Positions 44,900 to 57,780 of a stretch of 64,000 nucleotides of DNA are shown piece after piece. Position 1 is the stretch's first letter, and the number at the start of each line of letters is the position of its first letter. A program made the position numbers and the translations under genes. Origin of the DNA: Glandiceps talaboti (Eukaryota > Hemichordata > Enteropneusta > Spengelidae); NCBI RefSeq assembly GCF_964340395.1, contig NC_135568.1, forward strand, positions 9,906,776-9,970,775, written 5' to 3'. Below the pieces are notes generated by a model. It saw nothing but the letters and a program-made list of their open reading frames with translations, was not told the DNA's origin and ran no database searches.

Positions 44900-47330
44900 G
44901 AGACGATGCGCGAAAGGCAAACTATTAACTCAAGGGCATAACAACAAATAAAGCCACTTGAGATTTTTAGGCAAGTCCCATTTACAGGCTCCTAAAAATG
45001 AAAAACTAGAGAGAAAGAAAATACAAAAACATACAAACATGTCAAACAAACAAACACACAAACAAACTAACAAAATGCATATAAAAATACACTACTAGGC
45101 ATACACGGTTAATTAAAGTGTTACATGGTTATTTTTATAAACTTTTCACTCACATAAAATTCCGCTTAAACTATTCTAATATAATTCTCATCTCGACGCA
45201 TGCGCCTTCGATGATATTTGAAAACTGTCGTTCATTATTGTAGGTACAGTTGATGATGTAAAAGATGTTTTCTGGCCATTTTAGTATACGTGTATTGAAT
45301 TACGTCATCGATACGAATAATTACGATTCCTTAAAGGTCCACTTTCGTTAGAGTTAAAATCAAGGCGTGAAAACCGATGTCGATTGTTTGGCAGAGCTTT
45401 AGAAAAAGCTGATCCAGAATATAATAATGATGTCAAGTATGCCTTATTACGATAACATTAAACGCACTGACCCAGGATTGAGACATGACCCTTTAATTCC
45501 TAGTTTGGCTTCCGCCAATAACAAGTGATATTTGTCCACAACGAATAGAATTCTGTATGCACCTTTCAATATACAGTAAAAAGTATCCCCCAAACGTGCA
45601 AACTCCGATTATATCCCATAATTACCGAGGGTCATTCTGGACAAAACCTTTACCGTCAAACAACTGTTTTCCACACCAAACTTTGATTCTAATCCGAACT
45701 GGCCTTTTAATCTCTGGATTTATATTTGGACAAGATATTCATGTGTAAACAGTGCATGCTAAATAGGAAATCCATTTTTATAGCAAGTAATTTAATGGGG
45801 CTACCATAATCCAACAGAATTGGTGAAACATATGGTATGTATTACCCTACCTAGAGTCTAAAATAACTAGAAAGTATTTGTCGTACTAGGCTAGTTTTAG
45901 AAGTCACAAGCAGCACAGAATTATACAAAAAAAAGTCAAGGTTTCTACCGTAATTCTCGTGTCATTTTACTTGAAGAGTACGCTACAAGCATTATCAGTT
46001 GCAAGAAGAACTCATAATTTATGTTTACAGCCTGCTAGCTTCCCCTTTCAAGCCTTATTTCCTTCAACTAATATCTCTCTCTTGACCCCAAATTCCCATT
46101 TCTTTTGTGCGTACACCAGTTTAAAGGTGAGATAGGGGGGATATAATCCATGTACAGATGAATGCCTGTCAAAATTCTGTTATTTAAAGACGTTATGAAA
46201 AATGGTTGTTTATGGTGTCTCGACATGTCAGATTGTGAAATGTTTGAAAAATGTGCTGAACTGGAGAACTAAATTTACCCAAACTGTTTGGCGTCGCTTT
46301 GTTGTTCATTTTAATTTTTGAAAGAGGTAATAAACTTTTTGCTTTCTCTTTGTTTCGCCTTTAATTCGTGAAAGAGAATTGACGACAAACCCGACGAACT
46401 AATTTTATCAAAAATGGTCAACCATTTTTTCCTGTTCTGTATCGATCTGTCTTGTTCTGGCCTGTTTTCTTGTTTTGTTTTGTTTAGGAATACCACAGTG
46501 GCAATGTTAGTTTATCTCTGTAATGTAAAGTGTCAGCGATACCATAGGGCATGAACAATTTTGATGTAAAGTTACGTACGAAGCGGCGTTTAATGCTATT
46601 TATACAACTTGTCTTGTTCAATATAAAATGTTGCTGAGCAGTCAACGCAACAAGATGGCGGAAATTGCAGATGTTCATTCATGTACCAGCAATAACCAAA
46701 GAATATATGCCGTTATCAGGCGCTGTCTTATTTTAGCTGTATCGTATGTACGGCAAGTAAGCTAATAAAAAAATAACCTTGTGTTGTGAACAGAGGTTCA
46801 TATCCATACCGAAAGCAGATCTAGAACTCATTCGTACCAGTGTGAGACAAATATTTTATAAAGTATATTGTTTATAAGATTATTTCAATGTACGACAAAA
46901 TTTGGACTGTAATATCACTATTGTGATTTTGCTTTGAATCTCAACTAAAATGTCGTCAAAATCAACAAAAAAAAATGGAAGCGAACGACAATTTTTGTTC
47001 CTGTAATTTTAGCGGGAAAGTAACACAATCTAAACAACAGTAAAACTGTTAATTGTTTCTTTGATTCTTGTCTAAAATAAAACTAAATTGAACCCCCAAA
47101 AAGTTCGGAAATAACAGTTTTGCTAAAAGAAATTTGGCGGGAAAAGTCTGGTGTTGGTGATATAAGTTCCATTGATCACGCTTATACAAAACCTTTTCAC
47201 TGATCACACGAAGGTTTCGTTGAACGAAATCTTACAATAACCCATCAAAGAAATACAAATGCAATCAAGATCCAAATGCAAATGTAAAAAAATATATAAA
47301 ATAAAAATATCAAACATGGGATGAAAATGT
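44900..47330. other. intergenic sequence
   Basis: Unique DNA with the 46652 AAGATGGCGG motif, an NRF-1-like half-palindrome GACGCATGCGCC at 45195-45206, and two E2F-type sites near 47011 and 47134. Otherwise no gene recognised. Confidence 0.4.
46655..46771 (+). CDS. possible first coding exon with AAGATGGCGG start
   Basis: AAGATGGCGGAA at 46652-46663 combines a YY1-type initiator motif with a good start context. The frame reads MAEIADVHSCTSNNQRIYAV then I-R-R-C-L-I-L-A-V-S-Y-V-R-Q, and meets a GTAAGC donor after 39 bases-of-three with TAA just beyond. I do not recognise the protein and found no clear downstream exon. A chance open frame or a non-coding promoter remains possible. Confidence 0.2.
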
Positions 47331-47862
47331 ATATTCAGTACAAACTAAAGTGTGAGTATGTATAAACAGATATCAATGAATACCAATCCAACTGTACATA
47401 TATAGAGACGGAACAAACAGGGGACCAGCACAAATACAAACTACTAATTCCATAGAGATGTAAACAAACAAACAAACAAATAAATAAAGAACTGACAGGC
47501 AGACAAACAAACAAACATAAATTAGGAAAACACACTTGTGAGAGTAAAATGCAATTACAAGTGCATTAAGCTTACATGATCATACAAGAAAACTTTAAAA
47601 GGGCGGGAAATGTAGATTCATGTATGGATGGAAATAACAACAGACACATAAGCTTACAAGAAGAATGCAAATGAATTATGATAGAATATACAAATGCAAT
47701 AGTAGAATATCCAACTGCTAACACGAATTCAAAGGACTATTAAGAAGGAAAATATAAACCCGAAAAACGTGGTATAAAAATGTTAGCTATTAATGTACAG
47801 TGACACGATACTATCCATTGCAGACACAGGTCTTGAGAAGTCCATTAATCTGAAACCGAACG

Positions 47863-48105
47863 TCGACTGACTCCACAAAAATGCCTGACTAACTTTGCTA
47901 CTTTTTATCGTCTGACGTGACAAAAATGTTACATTTTGATTATTTTAGCGGTATGGATCAATAATAGGTTGCACATGCAAAATAAATGTGCATTGATAAA
48001 AAAAATGTGGCAGACGACGAAAAGTAGCAGTTTTGGTAAGATTTGTGTGGCACCAGACGATAAAATGTAGCAATGTTGGTAAATTTTGTGTCGAGTCAGC
48101 CGATG
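47863..48105. repeat. imperfect inverted repeat / foldback element
   Basis: CTGACTCCACAAAAATG ... TTTGCTACTTTTTATCGTCT on the left is complementary to AGACGATAAAATGTAGCAAT ... TTTTGTGTCGAGTCAG on the right. The right arm is itself partly duplicated (TAGCAGTTTTGGTAA / TAGCAATGTTGGTAA). No ORF. Confidence 0.55.
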
Positions 48106-48691
48106 TCCTGTTTCAAATTTACTTGTATTTATTGTACGCAGATGTCGGCAGAAATTCTATGTAATTCTGAAAGTGGCACATTCTCTTCATATGCTGTCTG
48201 AAAATATTAATGTATGGTGTGCCGAGGGAAAAATGTAACATGGCGTAGACATAGAAGTGAAAATTGTGCGCCGTGCCATAATTGATGTTGTGTATGTTTT
48301 TGTTCTTATGGATTATGAATAATATATGATTGATTTTCATTTATAACTGTCAGGTTTAGCCTCGAGAGAGGATAGGGGGTCAAAGGTTAGACTTACCTCG
48401 ATGAATTATCGTCTGCATTCGCACGTCTGTTAGTACAATATTTGTTTGCCTGTGGCCTTCCTGTCCAGGGTTCACAAGAATTTAGAATGCTTCGTTTATA
48501 AACTGTGTGAAAACCTTTGTTGTTCTATTAATTCGTCATCACCTTCTGTACAATAAGTTAGTTTATATATCAAAAAATCTCACAGCGTTTTTTATTCTCT
48601 CTTTCTTCTGTTTTTCTTTTATTCAAGGTATCTTTATGGTCGGATCTATGATAGATAGGTAAATGGATATAAGTAAATGAATAGACAAATA

Positions 48692-48815
48692 AGTAAATAA
48701 ATAAATAAATAAATAATAAATAAATAAAACCTATTGAAGTACACGGTGAAGAGATGGATGGATGAATGAGTGGGTGGGTGGATGGATGGATGGATGGATG
48801 GATGGACTGATGGAT
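48692..48815. repeat. (AAAT)n and (GGAT)n microsatellites
   Basis: AAAT units at 48692-48727 and GGAT/GGGT units at 48753-48815. Confidence 0.93.
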
Positions 48816-49399
48816 AAATGGATGGGGTGTAAAGGAATGATTCAGAGAAAAATGAGGACCGAGAAGAGTTGAGGTGTAGTCTGTTTTTGATATTGAACAT
48901 CCATTGCATCCCATAATATGTTACGTTATATTAGAGGGCCAGAGCTTACGTTTAGTCTTAACTTTATTTTTTTAAATATCGGACAGGTCTTACTTGTAGA
49001 TTTTCAAAATCTTTAATTTTTGGTTTGCAATTTCTTTACTCGATCTAATTCCGTATCAATTTTCTTCCCCCACTAAATGGTTGCTATGGAAGTAGAGAAA
49101 TAGAGAAATAGTGACCATGTTCAAGGAAGGTTCTGTTGGATGCTTGAAGTTAAACAACGGTTCCAACGTGATCGATATTGTTAAATTTCCACGGCAAGCG
49201 TTGTTCTCACTTTCCGAACTTTCTTGTACACACACTTGTATAATCCATGTTAAACGTCGTCTGTAGATACTGAACCCACATCGACATTCACAGAAACTGA
49301 TCTAGATATTTCACTCTGTTTATTTTAAAGTGGTTGCTAATGTCTGGTCGTAGCCACTTTTGGTGTTTGTTGTAAAAATTATCTTATCTCACAATTACC

Positions 49400-50080
49400 A
49401 AGCTTGTTTTAACTGAATAGATTTCTGTAGCTTTAAGTGCTTTAGCGTGTAATTTGTAGACGCTGTAATTACACTACGAACTCAACCACCCAAAAAGATA
49501 AAAACGGAAACGTCAAGTTTGTGCGAAGAGCTGTAATTGATTATCCACGCTTGCTTGTTTTATCATAAATTGTCGCATTTTGCAGTGATATCGACAAAAC
49601 ACCGTGAAAATAGTGGACCGCTCGTATCATTACAACTTTCAAACGCGCATTTCACTGCTTTTAACTTTCTAATCTTCGTTTCTGAAAACACGCCGGGCTA
49701 ATAATCACACGGGAAAGAGATGATAGTACAGAATTCGGGCGCAAAATGCATATTAATCGATTTTTGGGTAAAATAATGATTTTAATTGGACGAATAAGAG
49801 TGGGGCAAATCTTTTGTGTAATTTCTTTTCCCCAGGATTACCTTTAGTGTAGTTACAGCGTTACAAAAGAGGACCGCTGTCATCTGTAAAAAGTCACCCC
49901 ATTAATTTTAGGAGCTGACATTAATGTCGAAAATATCGATTTGACACAAATTGCGGTGTTGATACTGTGAACATGATCTGCTGTAGAATCTTCACAACTC
50001 GGCACCCAGCATAGGAGAGAAAATTTTATAACAGCGAGAAGTCACACGAGGCACCCTGATATTTACATACACAATGGTGC
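49400..50080. other. complex unique sequence, candidate regulatory region
   Basis: Dense homeobox-type cores (CATATTAATCGATTT, GATTTTAATTGG, CATTAATTTTAGG) and the palindrome GACATTAATGTC at 49918-49929. That palindrome, with GAAA appended, also occurs at 32809. No ORF with recognisable protein. Confidence 0.25.
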
Positions 50081-52505
50081 CTAATATTTGAATAATATAT
50101 TTCCTAAACCACAGCGATTATTTGAACACATTTCACTTTATTGTCTAACTACTGATATTTTTAAATCGCCATTTTGTATATTTCCCGTCAGAGCAACGAT
50201 TGAAATGTCTTATGATTGTCGATTAAAAGCATTAGTTAGGCCAATTTCGCCGAGCGAACAGTATTATAAAGACACTGACTGTGATCGTAGCGTTTGCTTT
50301 GAATTTATTCGATTCCGCCCCGCAGGTGTGTTGATTTCTAAATTGTTACATGTTGTCTATTTCACTTGTAAATTGTTACAAGTTGTCCATATCGCTTCTC
50401 AAGTGATTACAATGTGTCCATTTCCTATCGTCATACAATTCGCTAAATCGAGTTAATGTATAAATTCAGGAGACTCGCAGCGCTCGTCGGAAATCAACGA
50501 TTACAGAGCTTTGGTACCCGAGGCTATAGGGCGCTTAAAAACATAAGATATATGATGCAAAACAAATATACTTTCTCTTTTACACACAGTGTAGCCAAAC
50601 ACATTTTTAATAGTATTAATCATAGTAAAATGACGATTTTACAATTACCTAAAAAGGCATTTTCTAAAATGAGATGAATGCCTCCTTGATGGCAAACCCA
50701 ACATCATTATAGTCACTAAATATTTATCTTAAACTGTCGGAACTTTATCTAAAATGGGTGAAACAAATTTTCAAATTGCTAAATTGGTTGGTCGATTTTC
50801 TCGGCATGGTATAAAATTGCTTCGGTAGAGAATGGCTGTGATAAGTGTGCCGTCTAATGGTGAAATTGACGTGACCAGATAACTACACCGGAGAGTACCA
50901 CGCGAGAGGTTGCCGCTATCACGACTGTTTATGAATCTTTGAAACGCGTCCCTGGTTTGTCACTGGTAGACTGCTACACTGAGACAACCATTTTAGAAGC
51001 TACATGTAATAAAAAAAATCAACAGCAAAAATAATGGCAGTTAACAACCAAAGTCCTACACATCATCCGAAGTATATCAAATCCATATTACTGAGTTCTT
51101 CAATTGGGTGGTTCAACTCTAGAAACGACAACATAAAAGTCAAATTCGTTGCAATGAAACAAATTTTTGTCACGGTAGGCCTATAACAACAGAAACCAAA
51201 CCTGTGTGGTACAATCTGCAGCACTATTAAAACATGGACACATTTGGCCGCTTTTTTTTCTACGGGTATAAAGAAGATTCGGAGTAAACGATGCCGTTGG
51301 GATTGCAAGGCTTCGGAACTTCTGGTGTACCTTGTCAACACCATACGGTTTAATAGGCAGGCTTAATAAAGTCACGTAGTCGACGAAATGTATGATTCCT
51401 CCCCTTCCCGCCCCAGGTACTCGCCCATTCCGCCTTCATACACAGTCAACTGGTAATCAATTCCGACAAAAGTCGACCCGTTAGTGGAACTAACCCGCAG
51501 ATCAATGTGTGAAACTAGCCGGGGACTGTGAACGAATAACGATAACATTTTGAATATTTACAAACGAAATAAAATTATTTTTGTAATTTTTTTTTGGCAC
51601 ACGCAGCTTTTTTTTTCGAACTGGAATGACGGCATTTAACCTTATTTGTGAATTTAAATAAACATTTTGTGATAGAACTGACCATATCTTTTCAAATGAC
51701 CGCCCATATCAGTTCCTCGTTCTGACACTGAGCTTATAGAGGGGTATAGGAGTGTTAAATCAAATCAACCCCTGTGGAACAATTTCGCGAACGCAGTGTA
51801 TGTGAGATCAATTATCTCACAGGCCTTCAAGTCACGACGTCATCGACACAAAAAGACAACGTTCAGCTAGACGATATGTGTTATAGTCCACCAACCCACC
51901 AACAAAGATATTTAAACAAAAAAGCAAGAAAGAGAAAACTTCCGAGACCAGGGTGGGGCTATATTTCAATAGCTTGTTGTTTGTAATCGGCATTTTTTTT
52001 CCAGAATACGGTCAATATACTGATTGCCCTTGCGGGTTATTTGCAAACAAAACAGACACCTTTCCAGAGCAGATACGGACTGCACGTGCAGTCTCATTGA
52101 CTTGACTTCACTGTGTTGTGGTTTTTACCTGCCGATATCAGACACACACTTTCAATGCTCAAAACTAAAGATTTTCTCCTAGTGCATGCTTTCTCGGTCA
52201 AAATACATAAATGTGCGTTGACAAGTTATGGCAACTTTCCTGCCTACAGTGTAATCCAACAGGTGTCTGTCGGTCGAGGGGTGGGGGTGGGACGGACGAC
52301 TAGTCCCCGAAAATAATTGGGCCGTTAAAGACGATGTAAGCAAAATGTCATAGTCTGTCTCACGGGGTGTCAGAGATGTAACTGTGAAAGTTAAGATAAA
52401 TTGGCGTGAATATTTCAGAGGTGGTGTCGTAGTGGTGATAATGGTGATGTGTTTGTTGGTTGGTTGTGATGGTGGCGGTGAAGGTTGTGTAATTTAGATA
52501 AGGTA

Positions 52506-52571
52506 GGTGGTGGTGGTGGTGGTGGTGGTGGTGGTGGTGGTGGTGGTGGTGGTGGTGGTGGTGGTGGTGGT
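52506..52571. repeat. (GGT)n microsatellite, 22 units
   Basis: Uninterrupted GGT tract within a broader GGTGAT-rich zone (52430-52580). Confidence 0.97.
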
Positions 52572-53438
52572 CAATCTTGGTTGAAAAAAGGTAGGAGTGA
52601 ATTGATCAGATGATGGTCAGGTCAATGGGGGCACCTGTGATCATGGTGACGGTTAATTGAGTACGGAAGAGGTTCTTTTGTGGTTATTTACACTCCAATC
52701 ACGAAGTCAAAACTCATCATCTGGTTACAATCATAGACACTTTTAATTTGCTATAAAAGACCAAAAAATTTTGAAGTTGGACAAATCACCAGTTCGTCTA
52801 TATTGTCTGGTACTTGTGGGTCTAAAGACAATGGAGTCGTTTCCACTTGATCGACTTAGAGCTATCTAAGAAGTGAAGACAGATGGATTTATTTTAGCCC
52901 CCTCTTATCCAAAGACTTATAAGCCGTGTTGCTAATTGCTGCACCGTTGTTTACTTTACATTTTGTGCTTGTCGATATGACAATAGAAGAGGTGTCGATC
53001 GGGTAGTACAAAATCCTTATTGTCTATTCGGAAATCAACTTTTAGTAATGGCCGACGTTATCTCGAGATCGCAGAACTCTACACCACATAGACGTTGGTG
53101 AGAGACGCTCCGTATTGTCTACCCTAGAACTCAGGCCACCCGAAACAGAGCTAGAAGTATGCTATATTTTGAAGTTTCTCACGAAATGTTAGACTCTTAA
53201 TTTTCTGGTTTGTATTATAGACTTCGTTCTGCGTCTCACACTAGGTTTCGGGGTCACCATGAGCTCTCCCGTAGCGTACAAAATTATTCAAATCTATGAG
53301 AGTTCTTCTGATATTCTTTGGATTTTTTTTTAAAAACTCCAGAATAATCCAAGATTGTGATTTTAAGATATTTTGCTTTGTAGAATGGTTGTTTTTTGTT
53401 ATTTTGTTTAAAAAGTTCATATTTTTTGTAATCAGAGC

Positions 53439-53441
<3 letters not shown>

Positions 53442-53469
<28 letters not shown>

Positions 53470-53545
53470 TGTATGTATGTATGTATGTATGTATGTATGT
53501 ATGTATGTATGTATGTATGTTTGGATGGATAGATGGGTGGATGGA
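53442..53545. repeat. (ATGT)n then GGAT microsatellite
   Basis: About 20 ATGT units followed by GGATGGATAGATGGGTGGAT. Confidence 0.97.
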
Positions 53546-53639
53546 TTTCGCTCTGTGTTTGTGTCTGTATTCACGTGTAAGTTTGTGCATGTTACCCCAA
53601 AATCTCCTGTTATAGTAAATAAGTACTGGTAGGTATGCC

Positions 53640-56600
53640 TGCAGTCATTAATAATATGAAGTTTTCAATGCATGGAAATCTAGTGAATTGAATGTACTTG
53701 GCGTATAGAGTACTTAGTAAGACATAAACCAGCAAAGTTGACATACAAAACTAACAATGCGTGTATGTTTAGCTGTCAATGGGTTAGACTGCTATTGGTG
53801 TCTCTGTGAGTGTCACACAATTGTCTGTTTTGTGTGAGTGTGTGTATCTTTCAAATCTATCTTGAAAACACCAACCGTTTGACTGGTGACTGCGATGGTC
53901 ATTACACATATCAACCATTCAAAGTTTGAACCATTCTCAGATCCCCCTCCTTTCTCCCCCCTCCCCATTCCCATAAAGTAATACTGAGAAATACCAGCTG
54001 AAGTGGAGTGTCAACTATTATCTTCACGTCTTCTCTGATTCACAAAAGAGGTTCTGCCTTGAAAATGTCTTTCGACAGAAGATATACTGCAAAGCCAGTA
54101 TGTCAAGTCAGATAGCCAAGTCTCTGGGTTATACTGTCAAGCCAGTATGTCAAGTCAGATAGCCAAATTTTGGGGCTAGAATTAAAAGTTGGTTGTCGAC
54201 CCTGATATGATTATATGGACATCTCACTTTCTCCAAAACAAGATGTCGACTAGACTACGAAATATGACGGACTTGGAATATATTTTCTCGCTCTTTCTTT
54301 CATTTGTTTGCACTTTATTTTGATTTAAAATAACGGGATGAATATTCACAATTTGATCATTTCAAAAGTGTAATTCTAAAATGATATTCGAACGTGTCAA
54401 AATTTTCAAACCAACCACGACTTTTGTTGGATTTTTTTGGCGGGAAAACATGAGCTGTTTTGGATAGGTTACACTTTGGTCGGCTGCCTGATAATCAATC
54501 TATTATTTCAGACTTCAGTTAATAGTTGTATAGAAATCTATTCGTGTCTTGCCAAAACGGGTCCACGCGAGTCTTAAACTAAAATACTCGAAGCGCTAGC
54601 AAATGTTAGAAAAATATATAACTTTTTTGAATTAATTAAGGTTTAACGAGTTGTGCAATAATGAAGGAGTGAAATTCTTGACATGATTACTGACTAGGAT
54701 ATATATATTTTGTCGTCAGCGCAGAAATAAGCTAATATGAAATAAAAAGTTAGGGGAAGAAAATGTCGTTCACTGAATTTTGGGCGGGAATATGGTGGGC
54801 GCTGAATTGTTGTCGCGCGGCGTAAAAACTCAAAAGTGGAGTTTCCTACAGAGGCTTTAAAACACTCTGAATGAGATTATGATAGTTCCAGCTACATAAT
54901 ATATTGGCCTTTTTTTGTATTTTGTGAGAAAAATGGATTTTGAATGACAAAGAAATTTTAAGTACAACAGTTAAATAGTTGTTATTTGTAATTTGTTAGA
55001 TTTTACCTAGATTTTGTCCAGCAACTTTAAGTTAGAGCATAGCTTTTGACGCAATGGTATTTTAGTGTTCTCTAATTTGCGAAATTTTCTCTAGTTTTTT
55101 TCTCTCGTTTTCTTGAAGAGTAAATAAAGTAATGAGTGACGCAGAATGTTGAAGCCAGATCCCAGTCAGATTCGCTTGGGAATTAAATCGGTCGAAGAAA
55201 AGAAATGCAGATTTGATAACATTTTTTTTTCGAAAACTAATTTTTGACATGACTTTATCGAAAATTTTGATACTTTTTCATTTTCCACGACATAACGGTT
55301 TCTGCGAATGTCAACGAGCCCCAGAAGTTGACGAGGGAAGTTTGTTAGCAAATCATTGAACTATTTACAATTAATTGAATTCCATAGACTGGCGTTAAAA
55401 CGAGTGATCCATTCAATTCAAAAATGAAAAGTCGCACAGTAAAAAGTCATGTCAAATAACCCCGATCGATACTGTTAGTTTTCCATTTCAAGTGAGGGTG
55501 TTCCGACTTTTATGACTTACTGAAATTGATTATCTTTACTGTCAAAGGAAATTTATTGCCAACAAGTTTCGACAAGAATCCATCTAATCGTTCTGAGTTG
55601 AGTAAGTAACGTTTCTGTAATCTCGGCTTTTATTCTGTTCAGCAATTTCTAACACTGCAATATACCCCTAGAGCTTACTCGCTCTGTAGAGAGAATCCAC
55701 AAAATAAAAGAGTTGGGCGGGTTCTCCCTCTGTCTTAATTATACATTTGGAATTGGCAGATTAAGAGAATGAATTCAAACATTTGCAAATGTCGTCTGGT
55801 TTTTGTGTCGATGGAATAACGAACGAACTATAGTCTTGTAATAGACAGTCAACTTTGTGCAAATCGCGCCTGAACAGCCCTGTGGGCTTACCAGTTCTTT
55901 CCGTCGACCAGCTAACTAATCTGGTTAAATATGAACACTTGTTATACTTCGTGTGTAGAAATCAAATATGGAGGTATTGTTATTATTACTCTCCTTGGGG
56001 CTCTGGTGGTCTTATTTTCCAAACTATTTTGAGTGGAGGCCTCCCTCCCTCCCCCAAAGAAATTCTCATCAGCTTTCAAGTATATTCAAGACTGTACATT
56101 CACAATAATGTGTTTTAATTAACAATAGTGTGATTCCATTTAACAGACAACTAATGCCCATTTTATACGAAATAATGCAACTAGCCAACTGAGAATAGTA
56201 ATTGTGAATCCCTCATTCGAAAGAATTTTGGAAATCGATTTTTTTGGGGGGAGGGGAAGTGAATTTGATCAATTTTAATCAGAGTTGTTAAATGACTAAT
56301 TAATACACATTTCTAAAGTAAAATTGATGTGTATCTAAAAGTTTTGAGCTAAGTATTTTCGTTCACTATATTTTGGCGGGAAAGAGTGGTTGCCATTAAA
56401 GGGGTTATTCACTTTCATTCTTCTGCCAAGGGTTTGAAGTTTTCTCCTATGGACATTGGTCTCCAAGCCTCGTCTTCGCGCCAAACTAAGCAAATTCGTA
56501 GCATACCATTGAGAAAGACACTGCAAGTGTTTGTCGGTATAAAATACTCTCTTTAACACCGTTCACGGCCTTGTTCAACCAATAAAAAGAGACACCGCAT

Positions 56601-57250
56601 GGTTTTTTTTTGCTTGAGAGGAATTTATTGTCTTCTTAGACCCACTGACTGCTTGATGCCATTATGAAAAACACACTTAAAAAGGGAATGTTTGTTAACG
56701 GGATGGCTCTTATAAAGACATGTTAGATACTCAACAGTAATTTTGTTTGCACTTCAATATTAAAACAAAACATACATCATTCCCAGTTTTTGAAAATAAA
56801 AAAATTGCTTCCAAATTCTCACTCTGTATTTGCGTAACTTACAGCAATGTAGTAGGAACCAGAGTAGGTTAACGATACTGCATATTCGTGTCTATTTGCA
56901 TCTTGGCGGTAAAAAATACACTCAGCTATTTAACAGTTTCTGGTTGGGTAGAAAGGCTAGATCGGCTAGTACAATACACAGCTATAAAAGCAAATCGAAA
57001 TGTCCAATACTGTGAACAATTTGTTGGTAGCTTGTTTAACACTGCCATCCCTATCTAACAAAAAGACACCATTGCTAGATTATTTTGTAATTCATACCGT
57101 AAATTTAGTCTTAACATATTGCTTATTTTTTTTAGCCAAATGGATGACAAATATTGGAAAGCAAAATAAACCCCTGAGTTCTGTTCAGATCATCTAATAG
57201 CCTGGCTAAACAGACTCCTATTTAATAAAAATGGAGTTACACCAATACTG
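53640..57250. other. intergenic sequence downstream of the Sp gene
   Basis: Unique AT-rich DNA containing the E2F-type sites at 54437, 54779 and 56373 and a local duplication at 54083. No gene recognised. Confidence 0.5.
54083..54172. repeat. 45-bp tandem duplication
   Basis: Two copies of TATACTGCAAAGCCAGTATG, TCAAGTCAGATAGCCAA, separated by TCTCTGGGT. Confidence 0.85.
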
Positions 57251-57252
57251 AG

Positions 57253-57258
57253 TTTATT
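57253..57258 (-). terminator. candidate poly(A) signal of the Sp gene
   Basis: AATAAA on the minus strand about 520 bases downstream of the Sp stop codon. It is one plausible 3' end; usage is inferred. Confidence 0.3.
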
Positions 57259-57780
57259 GTTTTGCATATATGTATTTTTTGTTTCAGTTTAAAAAAAAAA
57301 GAATCTGAAATCGACTAGTACCAGGGGTTTTGGAAATCTACATGGATGTATATCTGAAGTGATACATCTATAAATCAGTGAACAAGTAACAGTTCCGTTG
57401 TTGCTTTAAAAAAAAATAAAAACACGAAAGCAGCCTCAGAAAGCACTCAAAGCTGCCAGGTGAGATATTTACATCAAGTTAATGAAATAATAAACATTGT
57501 GAATAAAGTTGAAAAAGTTCTTATAGTATAGCAACGCAAAAGAACTTGTATATGTTCACTGCTAACTTCAAATATAGAATCTATGTCCATTGTTCATAAA
57601 AATGTTCTAGTCTTTGACTTTAAGGTCCAATCGTTCAAAAATCAGTCCTACGTGTTGTCTCGGTGGTCTCTGTTCAGAAAATCCACAATCGGCGGATTTC
57701 TCGTCAATGTACTCAAATAGTAAGTTTTCATTTCATTACTTACTAAACTGAATATACTAGGGATTCTGTAGGTATATAAC

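Noticed and set aside
48570-48914. Minus-strand frames of 87-114 codons
   Set aside because: Driven by AAAT and GGAT microsatellites.
50088-50456. 122-codon plus-strand frame
   Set aside because: No recognisable domain and no splice or start context; part of it (50320-50410) is a ~30-bp degenerate tandem repeat that keeps the frame open.
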